A DNA stretch of 64,000 bases from Actinokineospora baliensis (GTDB lineage Bacteria > Actinomycetota > Actinomycetes > Mycobacteriales > Pseudonocardiaceae): contig NZ_JAFBCK010000001.1 of NCBI RefSeq assembly GCF_016907695.1, forward strand, positions 2,969,001-3,033,000, written 5' to 3'. Below, piece after piece: positions 1 to 7,548 of this stretch. Position numbers and translations under genes: made by a program. Position 1 is the first letter of the stretch; each line of letters opens with the position of its first letter. Below the pieces are notes generated by a model. The model saw only the letters and a list, made by a program, of their open reading frames with translations, ran no database searches and had not been told where the DNA came from.

Positions 1-154
1 TGGTGCGCTCGCTGACCCCGGAGCGCACGGCCAGCCTGGACTGCGTCATGCCCCGGCGCAGTCGGGTCGCCAGCAGGAACTCGCCCAGTTCCGTGCCGGG
101 GCGGTCCTGGTGCTCGGTCCTGGTTGATTCGGTCCTCGTTGATGCGGTGTGCAT
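1..154 (-). CDS. XRE-family helix-turn-helix regulator, N-terminal part only
   Basis: The gene runs off the left edge; only the first 51 codons, read from an ATG at 154, are present. After a polar N-terminus of about 20 residues the protein reads TELGEFLLATRLRRGMTQ followed by SRLAVRSGVSERT. This is the start of a Cro/C1-type helix-turn-helix (scaffold helix, then the 'TQ..LA..SGVS.RT' turn and recognition helix, residues about 36-51). A GAGG ribosome-site-like stretch lies about 12 bases upstream. In actinobacteria such an N-terminus is found both in simple XRE repressors and in large NB-ARC/tetratricopeptide regulators, and the missing part decides which. It is divergent from pntAA across a 531-base spacer. 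Confidence 0.7.
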   Translation of the reverse strand, partial: MHTASTRTESTRTEHQDRPGTELGEFLLATRLRRGMTQSRLAVRSGVSERT

Positions 155-312
155 GGTCGTCAAACCTCACAAGGTCGGCCACGCTCGGTGGCGGTGCGAT
201 CGACGCGAGCGACCGATGCGCGCAGACGTTGTGTTCACCCCAGAACGCGCTGCGCGCGCGCAGGTCACGACCGACAGCGTGACCGTAGTTCAGCCTCTCG
301 CGTTCCCCAGTT

Positions 313-334
313 CCCGCGGTCGTGCGACCGCGGG
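313..334. promoter_or_regulatory. Perfect 22-base inverted repeat, operator or hairpin
   Basis: CCCGCGGTCG and CGACCGCGGG are exact inverted copies separated only by TG. With a 2-base loop it is a poor RNA hairpin but a good dimeric-protein site. It lies about 160 bases upstream of the XRE start and 350 upstream of pntAA. The binding protein is unknown; the neighbouring XRE regulator is one candidate (inference). Confidence 0.4.
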
Positions 335-672
335 TGATGCGCGACGGTGAGCCCCCATTGCCCCATGAAAGCTATCGGTGTGCGCGAAGATCGACAACCG
401 GCTGTGATCTGGTTCACAGTGCATGCCCGCCCGATGGAGTAATCCGGCAAGTGTGCCGTTCGGGACACCGGCAAACGGTTCTTTTCTCGTCTTTTTGGCG
501 GGTGCGCGGTGCGCCATGGTCATGACGTTGTGCGCCCACGCGGTATTCCCCGGCGAAATCACCGGTCTCGAATTCCGGCCTACTATCGGTCACATTCCTG
601 TGATCGAGACCGGCGGGTCGCGCTGTCAAGCGAGTGGCAACTGTGATCCCCGGCGGGCGGGCCCGGCAAATG

Positions 673-684
673 GTACAACTGTAC
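673..684. promoter_or_regulatory. Dyad GTACA-AC-TGTAC at the pntAA start
   Basis: Exact 5-base arms with a 2-base spacer end one base before the GTG start of pntAA. No ribosome site is visible upstream of that GTG. The dyad therefore overlaps either the core promoter of a leaderless mRNA or the very 5' end of the message, a position suited to repression. Nothing here identifies the regulator. Confidence 0.35.
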
Positions 685-685
685 T

Positions 686-1774
686 GTGACCGCCAACACA
701 GTCGTGGGCGTGCCCGCGGAGACCGCCGGGGGCGAGCGGCGGGTCGCGCTCGTGCCGAAGGTGGTCGAGCGGCTGCGCGCCAAGAACCTCTCCGTCGTCG
801 TCGAACCGGGTGCGGGCGCGGCCGCGCTCATCCCCGACGACGCCTACGTCCACTCGGGAGCGACGCTGGGCGACCCGTGGTCGGCCGACGTCGTGGTGAA
901 GGTGGCCGTGCCCACGGACGCCGAGATCGCCAAACTCCGCGCCGGTGCGGTGTTCGTCGGCTTCCTCGCCCCGCTGACCCAACCCGACAAGGCCGACGCG
1001 CTGCGGGCGGCGGGGGTGACCGGGTTCGCCATGGAGTCGATCCCGCGCATCTCCCGCGCGCAGTCGATGGACGCGTTGTCCTCGCAGGCCAACGTCGCCG
1101 GGTACCGCGCCGCCCTGCTGGCCGCCGAGCACCTCACGCGCTTCTTCCCGATGCTGACCACCGCGGCGGGCACGGTGCCGCCCGCGAAGGTCCTGGTGCT
1201 CGGGGTCGGCGTCGCGGGCCTGCAGGCACTGGCGACCGCGCGCAGGCTCGGCGCGCACACCACCGGCTACGACGTGCGACCCGAGGTGGCCGACCAGGTC
1301 CGCTCGGTCGGCGCGCAGTGGCTGGACCTGGGCATCGAGGCCACCGGCAGCGGCGGCTACGCCAGGGCGCTCACCGACGGCGAACGCGAGGAGCAGCAAC
1401 GGCAGTTGGCCCGCGCGATCACCGGGTTCGACGCGGTGATCACCACCGCCCAGGTGCCCGGCCGCACCGCGCCGACCCTGGTCACCGCGGAGGCCGTGAA
1501 AGGCATGCGGGCGGGCAGCGTCGTGGTCGACCTGGCCGGTGAGTCCGGCGGCAACTGCGAGCTGACCAGCCCGGGCCAGGTCGTGGTGGAGCACGCGGTG
1601 ACCATCGCCTCGCCGCTGAACCTGCCCGCCACCATGCCCGAGCACGCCAGCGAGCTCTACGCCCGCAACGTCGCCGCGTTGCTGGAGCTGTTCATCGACA
1701 CCGACGGGGCGATCGCGCTCGACTTCAGCGACGAGGTGGTCGCGGGTGCCTGCGTCACCGGGCAGGAGGCCTAG
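686..1774 (+). CDS. pntAA: NAD(P) transhydrogenase subunit alpha, part 1 (NAD(H)-binding domain I)
   Basis: 362 aa, read from GTG at 686. It begins TANTVVGVPAETAGGERRVA, the standard alanine dehydrogenase/PNT N-terminus. It has the 'Q.MDALSSQAN..GYRA' segment around residues 130-145 and a Rossmann dinucleotide site with VLGVGVAGLQA near residue 175. This is the soluble domain I that binds NAD(H) in proton-translocating transhydrogenase, which couples hydride transfer between NADH and NADP+ to the proton gradient. Length fits the split, three-subunit form (as in Rhodospirillum) rather than the long E. coli PntA. It is first in a tight operon: its TAG is followed at once by the ATG of pntAB. 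No Shine-Dalgarno sequence is seen; a leaderless transcript is likely. Confidence 0.93.
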   Translation: MTANTVVGVPAETAGGERRVALVPKVVERLRAKNLSVVVEPGAGAAALIPDDAYVHSGATLGDPWSADVVVKVAVPTDAEIAKLRAGAVFVGFLAPLTQPDKADALRAAGVTGFAMESIPRISRAQSMDALSSQANVAGYRAALLAAEHLTRFFPMLTTAAGTVPPAKVLVLGVGVAGLQALATARRLGAHTTGYDVRPEVADQVRSVGAQWLDLGIEATGSGGYARALTDGEREEQQRQLARAITGFDAVITTAQVPGRTAPTLVTAEAVKGMRAGSVVVDLAGESGGNCELTSPGQVVVEHAVTIASPLNLPATMPEHASELYARNVAALLELFIDTDGAIALDFSDEVVAGACVTGQEA

Positions 1775-2065
1775 ATGCTGGTGCAGAACCTCGCGGTCCT
1801 GGTGCTCGCGGGTTTCGTCGGGTTCGCGGTGATCTCGAAGGTGCCCAACACGCTGCACACGCCGCTGATGTCGGGCACCAACGCCATCCACGGCATCGTC
1901 GTGCTCGGCGGCCTCATCGTGGCCGGTCTCGGCGCCGAGGGCGTGCTGGACAAGATCCTCCTGGTCATCGCCATCGCCTTCGGCACCATCAACGTCATCG
2001 GCGGCTTTCTGGTCACTGACCGGATGTTGGGCATGTTCAAGTCCAAGAAGAAGGAGCCGCGATGA
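1775..2065 (+). CDS. pntAB: NAD(P) transhydrogenase subunit alpha, part 2 (membrane domain)
   Basis: 96 aa with three hydrophobic segments (about residues 3-22, 34-54 and 58-80) and a basic C-terminal tail (FKSKKKEPR). This is the short membrane subunit PntAB that supplies part of domain II, the proton channel. The sequence SGTNAIHGIVVLGGL is characteristic of the family. Its ATG touches the pntAA stop, and its own TGA overlaps the ATG of pntB in an ATGA, so the three subunits should be made together. Confidence 0.93.
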   Translation: MLVQNLAVLVLAGFVGFAVISKVPNTLHTPLMSGTNAIHGIVVLGGLIVAGLGAEGVLDKILLVIAIAFGTINVIGGFLVTDRMLGMFKSKKKEPR

Positions 2066-3453
2066 GCCGGGAAGTCCTCATCCAGCTGCTCTACATCGTG
2101 GCCTTCGCCCTGTTCATCTACGGCCTGATGGGGCTCACCGGGCCGCGGACCGCGGTGCGCGGCAACTGGATCGCCGCCGCGGGCATGGGGGTCGCGGTCG
2201 TCGCAACCCTGCTGACCCCGGGGATGGGCAACTGGTGGCTGATCCTGCTCGGGGTCGCCATCGGCACCGCGGTCGGCGTGCCGTCGGCCAAGCAGGTCAA
2301 GATGACCGCGATGCCGCAGATGGTGGCCCTGTTCAACGGGGTGGGCGGTGGCGCGGTGGCGCTGATCGCGTGGGTGGAGTTCCGCGAGAGCCACGGGTTC
2401 GCGGGCGAACCGGCGCACGTCGCGGTCGCCAGCCTGTTCTCCGCGATCGTGGGGTCGGTGTCGTTCTGGGGTTCGCTGATCGCCTACGGCAAGCTGCAGG
2501 AGGTGATCACCGGCCGCCCGGTCGGCATCGGCAAGCTCCAGCAGCCGCTCAACCTGCTGCTGCTCGTCATCGCCCTGGTCTGCGCAGGCGTGATCATCGG
2601 CGGCGGTGACGCGCAACTGCTGATCATCGGCTTGCTGCTGGCCGCCGCGGTGCTGGGCGTGATGGTGGTGCTGCCCATCGGCGGCGCCGACATGCCCGTG
2701 GTGATCTCGCTGCTCAACGCGCTCACCGGCCTCAGCGCCGCGGCGATGGGCCTGGCGCTGGACAACACCGCGCTGATCGTCGCGGGCATGATCGTCGGCG
2801 CTTCCGGCACGATCCTGACCAACCTGATGGCCAAGGCGATGAACCGGTCCATCCCGGCGATCGTCGCGGGCGGTTTCGGCGGCGGGGGCGGCGGCGGGAG
2901 CGTGCAGGGCAGCGGTGACCAGACCGTGCGCCGCACCAGCGCCTCCGACGCCGCGATCCAGATGGCCTTCGCCAACCAGGTGATCATCGTCCCCGGCTAC
3001 GGCATGGCCGTGGCGCAGGCCCAGCACGCGGTGCGCGAGATGGCCGACCTGCTGGAGTCGCGCGGGGTGTCGGTGTACTACGCGATCCACCCGGTCGCGG
3101 GCCGCATGCCCGGGCACATGAACGTCCTGCTCGCCGAGGCCGACGTGCCCTACGAGCGGCTCAAGGAGATGGAGGACATCAACCGCGAGTTCGCCCGCAC
3201 CGACGTGGCCATGGTGATCGGCGCCAACGACGTGACCAACCCGGCGGCGCGCACCGACACCGCCTCGCCGATCTACGGCATGCCGATCCTCAACGTCGAC
3301 GAGAGCCGGTCGGTGATCGTGCTCAAGCGCGGGATGGCGCCCGGGTTCGCCGGGGTGGACAACGCGCTGTACTTCGACCCGAAGACGACCATGCTCTTCG
3401 GCGACGCCAAGTCGTCGGTCGCGGAGGTCACGGAGGAACTGAAGGCGCTCTGA
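2062..3453 (+). CDS. pntB: NAD(P) transhydrogenase subunit beta
   Basis: 463 aa. About nine hydrophobic helices fill residues 1-270 (domain II, proton channel). A glycine-rich linker around residue 275 (GGFGGGGGGG) leads to the NADP(H)-binding domain III, with VIIVPGYGMAVAQAQH, the 'YAIHPVAGRMPGHMNVLLAEA' region, and GANDVTNPAA and KRGMAPGFAGV further on. All the expected domain III motifs are present. With pntAA and pntAB it completes a membrane transhydrogenase that makes NADPH, the reductant used by the fatty-acid genes further along the window (metabolic link inferred). Confidence 0.94.
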   Translation: MSREVLIQLLYIVAFALFIYGLMGLTGPRTAVRGNWIAAAGMGVAVVATLLTPGMGNWWLILLGVAIGTAVGVPSAKQVKMTAMPQMVALFNGVGGGAVALIAWVEFRESHGFAGEPAHVAVASLFSAIVGSVSFWGSLIAYGKLQEVITGRPVGIGKLQQPLNLLLLVIALVCAGVIIGGGDAQLLIIGLLLAAAVLGVMVVLPIGGADMPVVISLLNALTGLSAAAMGLALDNTALIVAGMIVGASGTILTNLMAKAMNRSIPAIVAGGFGGGGGGGSVQGSGDQTVRRTSASDAAIQMAFANQVIIVPGYGMAVAQAQHAVREMADLLESRGVSVYYAIHPVAGRMPGHMNVLLAEADVPYERLKEMEDINREFARTDVAMVIGANDVTNPAARTDTASPIYGMPILNVDESRSVIVLKRGMAPGFAGVDNALYFDPKTTMLFGDAKSSVAEVTEELKAL

Positions 3454-3502
3454 GGGCTTCTGCCATGCTTTGTCCGTTCGACCGGACTGGTTGGAGGACC
3501 TC

Positions 3503-3910
3503 ATGCGGTGGACCCTGGAAGTCGTCTCGGTGCCGGTCAGCGACATCGACCGGGCGAAGGCCTTCTACGTCGACGGGCTCGGGTTCCACGTCGACCACGA
3601 CACCACCGCGGGTCCGGTCCGCTTCGCCCAGCTCACCCCGCCGGGGTCGGGCTGCTCGATCGTGATCGGCATGTCCGCGATGGCACCCGGCTCGCTGCAG
3701 GGCCTGCAGCTGGTGGTCAACGACGTGCGGGCCGCGCACGCCGAGCTGACCGCGCGCGGCGTCGAGGTCGGCGAGGTCCAGTACGCCTCCCGCGAGGGCG
3801 GGTTCCGGGCCGCGACCGCCGAGGACGACCTGAACAACTCCGGGTTCCTGTTCTTCAGCGACCCGGACGGCAACGGCTGGGCGGTGCAGCAGATCACCGC
3901 TCGCCCGTGA
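3503..3910 (+). CDS. VOC-superfamily (glyoxalase/bleomycin-resistance fold) protein
   Basis: 135 aa. The ATG at 3503 is chosen because GGAGG lies seven bases upstream; an earlier in-frame ATG at 3470 has no such site. The protein has the two beta-alpha-beta-beta-beta modules of the VOC fold: SVPVSDIDRAKAFYVDGLGF at the start and FSDPDGNGWAVQQI at the end. Members bind a divalent metal and act on very varied small molecules (glyoxalase, dioxygenase, antibiotic binding), so the substrate cannot be named. It lies 49 bases after pntB and its stop overlaps the next gene (GTGA). Confidence 0.85.
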   Translation: MRWTLEVVSVPVSDIDRAKAFYVDGLGFHVDHDTTAGPVRFAQLTPPGSGCSIVIGMSAMAPGSLQGLQLVVNDVRAAHAELTARGVEVGEVQYASREGGFRAATAEDDLNNSGFLFFSDPDGNGWAVQQITARP

Positions 3911-4359
3911 GACCGCGGGCGCTGTACCGGCACCCGGTCGAGCGGTTCGGTCTGCTGTGGACGGCGTCGGCGTGCGCGTTGGGCGTCGTGCTGGCGGTGG
4001 CGTTGTGGACGCCGGAGAGCGGGCTGGACAAGGTCCTGCTGGTGGTCGCCGCCTGCGTCACCGGTGCCGCGACCGCCTACCAGGCGCTGTTCCCGTACTG
4101 CTTCATCCGCGACGGCAAGGTCGGGATCCGGACCGTGCGCGGCCTGCGCACGGTGGCGTTGGCCGACATCACCGCCACGAGCCGCCGCGACGCCAGGGCC
4201 CCGTTCGGCCGGGCGGTCTACCGGTACCCGGCGATCACCGTGGACGGCCGGGTCGTGCCGCTCGACCGCGCCCACTACCGGCCTGGGCACCGGCGGGAGC
4301 AGCGGATCGAGGAGTTCCTCAGCCAGCTTCAGGGAGCGACGACCTCCGGGATCAGGTGA
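3907..4359 (+). CDS. Small membrane protein with a PH-like cytoplasmic domain
   Basis: 150 aa from the GTG that overlaps the VOC stop, so the two are translationally coupled. Two hydrophobic helices (about residues 12-31 and 37-57) are followed by a beta-rich basic domain beginning IRDGKVGIRTVRGLRTVALADI. This helical-pair plus PH-like arrangement is common in actinobacterial membrane proteins of unknown role. The last 31 bases overlap, tail to tail, the glycosyltransferase gene on the other strand. Confidence 0.7.
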   Translation: MRPRALYRHPVERFGLLWTASACALGVVLAVALWTPESGLDKVLLVVAACVTGAATAYQALFPYCFIRDGKVGIRTVRGLRTVALADITATSRRDARAPFGRAVYRYPAITVDGRVVPLDRAHYRPGHRREQRIEEFLSQLQGATTSGIR

Positions 4360-5819
4360 CCTGTCCGCACCGCGTTCGCCAGTTCGGCCTGGTCGAGCTT
4401 CCACACGATCGTGTCCCCGCCGCTGGGGCCGGTGGTCCGGAAGACCGGTTCGGCGTGCCGGGCCAGCCAGGGCAGCAGGTCGGGGGAGGCGTAGCCGTAA
4501 CCGAGGCTGAGCGGGCGGCTCTGGGTGAGGACGTAGTCGGCGCGGAAGCGGTGCAGCGCGCCGAGCGAGGTCCACGTGCCGACGCGGAGGTTGGCGCCTT
4601 CCCCGGAGTGCAGCGCGAACTGGGCGGTCGGTGTCGTAAGACCGACTCGCGAGTTGGGTGGCACCTGGGTGTCGAGGAACGCCCGGGCCTGCTGGTAGCC
4701 GTTGTCGGTGACCGCGCGCGCGTGAGCGGCGAAGGCAAGACCCGCGACCACCACAGCGGCGGTGGCAGTGACCAGCGCGGGGCGTAGTCGCACGGATAGC
4801 TCCACTGCCACCACGCCAAGCGCTAGGACGCCGGGGACCACTACGAAGTAGCCCATCTGCTCCTCCAGCGTCCCGAAGGCCAGGGAGAACAGGCCGAGCA
4901 TCCCCATCACGGAAGCCACTAGGCCGATCAGCCTGCGATCCGCTCGAGCCGACCGCAGGGCGAGTACACCAGCGGGTACAGCTAGGCCGAGAAGGACGTA
5001 AGAGGTGCCGAACCGGCCTAGTTGGCCCAGCAAGGTCTCTAGCAGGTTGGGGGCGTTGGGGGAGTTGAAGCCGCTGATCTGGTCCAATCCGGCCATACGC
5101 CTAAGCCCGCCGATCTTGTGGCTCCACCAGTCCGGCAGGCGTCCTGCGATGGCGAGGGCGATGACGTAGCTGGCATATGGCACCAGAGCCAAGCTGAAGA
5201 CCTGGAGTGCTGTCTTACGCGGCAGTGTCCTCTTCCACAACGTCGCTAAGAGGACTGGCAGCAGGGCGGGTACGGCTGAGACGTCTTTGGCCAGGACGGC
5301 GAGACCTAGTAGGAAGCCGCCTACGGAGATCAGCCACTGACGTCGCTCCAGGCCGATCAGCAGGCACAGCCAGCCCGCGAGGATCAGAGCGAACGCCGGG
5401 GTCTCCAGCATCACCCGGCTGTCGTTGCGCAGAACGAACGGATCGGCGGCGAGGACGACCGCGCCGACCACCGCCACGACAGGTTTGGTGGTCCGCAGGA
5501 GAAGCAGATATCCCAGCGCCACAACAACCGCCCCGAGCAGTGCGTTCACCCACCGCAGCTGGAACACCAGGGTCGTCGGGTCCGGCGAAAGATCAAATAG
5601 GCCGGTGATCACGCCGTTGAGCCAGAACGTCAGCGGCGGGTGCAGGTAAAAGGCCTCCCCGGCGAGGTTGGGCCATTCACCGCGGCCGACCGACAGCGCC
5701 AACCGCGAGTAGGTGACCTCATCGATGAACAACTCGTTCGCCGTTGTCAGCCCCCACAGCCGCAGCGAAAGCGCCAAACCGACAACCGCCGCGCCCGCGA
5801 GGACGAGCCCTTTCCTCAC
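4329..5819 (-). CDS. Polytopic membrane glycosyltransferase (GT39/GT83, ArnT/PMT-like)
   Basis: 496 aa; GTG start at 5819 overlaps the stop of the upstream gene (GTGA). About 11-12 membrane helices are followed by a soluble C-terminal part of about 120 residues outside the membrane. The first loop carries an acidic pair in ANELFIDEVTYSR (D33, E34), the catalytic position of lipid-linked sugar transferases such as ArnT and protein mannosyltransferases. It would move a sugar from a polyprenyl-phosphate donor to an acceptor at the outer face of the membrane. It is the last gene of the six-gene glycan operon; the ALG5/DPM1-like GT2 at the head of the operon could make its donor. Third-base usage in the middle looks less GC-biased than in the neighbours (judged by eye). 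Confidence 0.8.
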   Translation of the reverse strand: MRKGLVLAGAAVVGLALSLRLWGLTTANELFIDEVTYSRLALSVGRGEWPNLAGEAFYLHPPLTFWLNGVITGLFDLSPDPTTLVFQLRWVNALLGAVVVALGYLLLLRTTKPVVAVVGAVVLAADPFVLRNDSRVMLETPAFALILAGWLCLLIGLERRQWLISVGGFLLGLAVLAKDVSAVPALLPVLLATLWKRTLPRKTALQVFSLALVPYASYVIALAIAGRLPDWWSHKIGGLRRMAGLDQISGFNSPNAPNLLETLLGQLGRFGTSYVLLGLAVPAGVLALRSARADRRLIGLVASVMGMLGLFSLAFGTLEEQMGYFVVVPGVLALGVVAVELSVRLRPALVTATAAVVVAGLAFAAHARAVTDNGYQQARAFLDTQVPPNSRVGLTTPTAQFALHSGEGANLRVGTWTSLGALHRFRADYVLTQSRPLSLGYGYASPDLLPWLARHAEPVFRTTGPSGGDTIVWKLDQAELANAVRTGHLIPEVVAP

Positions 5820-6796
5820 TGCGCGGCCACCTCCAGAGTGTGGTCGACCCAGTCCTCGGCCGACCCGAGAACGGTGCCGCCGCGCTCGCGCAGGAACGCC
5901 TTGGACTTCTGCTCCCAGTCGAAACCCGCGAACGGCACACCCGTGCCCGCCGCGAACACCAGCGCGTGCAGCCGCAGCCCGAGCACACCCGCCGCGCGGC
6001 CCACCACGGCCTTCGCCAGCGCGGGCGGCAGTTGCGGTCCGATCACCGGCAACTCCAGCGCGGCCGCGAGAGCGGCGTCCCGGTGCGCCAGGCCGAGGCC
6101 GTAGTCCGCGTGCGTGGACAGGGCGAGCGCGGCCACCTCGCCGCCTCGTTCCCGCCACCGCCGGGTGGCGTGCAGGCAGGTCTCGCGCAAGGTCGCCATC
6201 CGGGTCGTGTCGGGAAGGGCCTTGGGGGACAACAGGAGCAGCGGCGCCTCGGCATCGATCCCCGCGCCTGCCAACGCCAGTTTCGCCGCTTCGGGGGAAG
6301 CGGGCGCCAGCTCCAACGCGAGGTCGCCGACCACAGGCACCGGGACGCCCAGGGTCCGTGCGGACAGCTCGTCGCGGACGGTGAGCCTGCCGAACACCGC
6401 GGCCGACCGGAGCTTGCGCAGCGCGGCGGGCGGCGTGCCCGGGTAGACCCCGATGGCCAGGTAGAACGTGGCGCGCCCGACCCGATTGGTCGCCTCGACC
6501 ACGGTCGGCAGCAAGCGGACCAGCGGGGGCAACCCGGAACCGAACATGCCGCCGCCGACCACCAGGACCGCCTCGCACCAGCGCAACCCGGCCGCGAACG
6601 AGACCGCGGTCATCGGCCGGGCGGCGACGCCGTGGGTCCACTCGACGAGCCTGGGGTTGCGCGAGAGGACGCTGACCTCGGCGCCCGCGTCGAGCTCGGT
6701 CAGCGCCGCGGCCAGCAGGGCCTCGTCGCCGGTGTTGCCGTTGCCGAAGTTGCCCACGATGAGCACCCGCCGCGCTCCGTCGAGGTCGACCGTCAT
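5816..6796 (-). CDS. Polysaccharide pyruvyl transferase family protein
   Basis: 326 aa, ATG at 6796 overlapping the previous stop (ATGA). It has the CsaB/WcaK-type fold signatures: an N-terminal VLIVGNFGNGNTGDEALL phosphate-binding loop, VLVVGGGMFGSG around residue 90, and a C-terminal VLGLRLHALVFA block with the conserved histidine. Enzymes of this family transfer pyruvate from phosphoenolpyruvate to a sugar, making an acidic ketal on cell-wall glycans; some members instead act in other polysaccharide steps. Its place between a PhyH dioxygenase and a membrane glycosyltransferase suggests decoration of the glycan made by this operon. Confidence 0.85.
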   Translation of the reverse strand: MTVDLDGARRVLIVGNFGNGNTGDEALLAAALTELDAGAEVSVLSRNPRLVEWTHGVAARPMTAVSFAAGLRWCEAVLVVGGGMFGSGLPPLVRLLPTVVEATNRVGRATFYLAIGVYPGTPPAALRKLRSAAVFGRLTVRDELSARTLGVPVPVVGDLALELAPASPEAAKLALAGAGIDAEAPLLLLSPKALPDTTRMATLRETCLHATRRWRERGGEVAALALSTHADYGLGLAHRDAALAAALELPVIGPQLPPALAKAVVGRAAGVLGLRLHALVFAAGTGVPFAGFDWEQKSKAFLRERGGTVLGSAEDWVDHTLEVAAQ

Positions 6797-7548
6797 CTGG
6801 TGGCCTTTCCGCGCCATGCCCTGGTTTGTCCGAAGTAGACCGCCCGGTGCAGCAGGGTCGCTGTGGGGAGAACCGTTCTGGGGTGGGTGAACTGCAGGAT
6901 CCACGCGGTCCTGGTGGACGGGCCGCTGTTCGGGTGTGCGCTGTGGACGGTCTCGAACAGGTGCAGCGCCGCGCCGCCGACCGGGAGCGGGACGTCGACG
7001 GCGTCGGATTCGGCGACGCCGACGGTGCGCAGCGCGCCACGGCGGCCGGGGACCGGTTCGTGCGGGAGGACGCCGTTGCGGTGGCTGCGCGGGACGTAGC
7101 GCATGCAGCCGTCCGCCGGGCCGACCGGGGTGGTGGGGATCCAGATGTTGAGGCGGCGCTCCGGCAGGCCCGACCGCTTGTGCACCCGGTCCTGGTGCCA
7201 CACCGTTTCGTAGCCGCAGCCTGGTGGCTTGCGGATGCTGTGGTCGAAGCGGAACCAGGTCCCGGCACCGAGCACCCGCCTGGCCAACGCCCGCCCGCGC
7301 CGGAACACCGCTGTCCTGCGCAACTGCGGCGACAACGACGACGGGTACAGGATCTCCGGCACCTCCGCGCCGAACTCGCCGTCGGTGGCGCCGAGGTCGA
7401 GCACACTCGCCGCGGGGAGGTCGGCGAACCGGTCGAACAGACCGTCCAACCGCTGCGCGACCTCGGCGATCTCGCCGGGGGTGAACAGGTCCGGCACCCC
7501 GAGGTACCCGTCGGTCAACAGCGACCGCCGCTGCTGCTCTGTGATCAC
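6793..7548 (-). CDS. PhyH-family Fe(II)/2-oxoglutarate dioxygenase
   Basis: 251 aa; GTG start overlaps the previous stop (GTGA). The iron-binding triad is visible: H118-x-D120 in the WHQDRVH segment and the distal H202 in HLFETVHSAHP. R213 (STRTAW) is placed to bind 2-oxoglutarate. PhyH proteins hydroxylate lipids, sugars and antibiotics. Inside an operon of glycosyltransferases, the likely substrate is a sugar or lipid part of the glycan (inference). The gene is not a phytanate-degradation component here: no fatty-acid oxidation genes are adjacent. Confidence 0.85.
   Translation of the reverse strand: MITEQQRRSLLTDGYLGVPDLFTPGEIAEVAQRLDGLFDRFADLPAASVLDLGATDGEFGAEVPEILYPSSLSPQLRRTAVFRRGRALARRVLGAGTWFRFDHSIRKPPGCGYETVWHQDRVHKRSGLPERRLNIWIPTTPVGPADGCMRYVPRSHRNGVLPHEPVPGRRGALRTVGVAESDAVDVPLPVGGAALHLFETVHSAHPNSGPSTRTAWILQFTHPRTVLPTATLLHRAVYFGQTRAWRGKATR

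Larger units (their letters stand above)
155..685. other. Divergent spacer between the XRE regulator and pntAA
   Basis: No convincing gene is seen on either strand in these 531 bases; the short open frames lack ribosome sites and family-like sequence. The spacer holds two dyads, at 313-334 and 673-684 (listed separately), and stretches of clearly lower GC around 470-620, as expected for promoter DNA serving both flanking genes. Confidence 0.6.

Noticed and set aside
626..1891. A 421-codon open frame on the minus strand across pntAA, and similar long frames opposite pntB, aceE, fabF, lpd, pepA and ilvE
   Set aside because: They are mirror frames of genuine genes in GC-rich DNA: His/Arg/Gly-rich translations, no ribosome sites, no domains, and the opposite strand has a full enzyme with catalytic residues.
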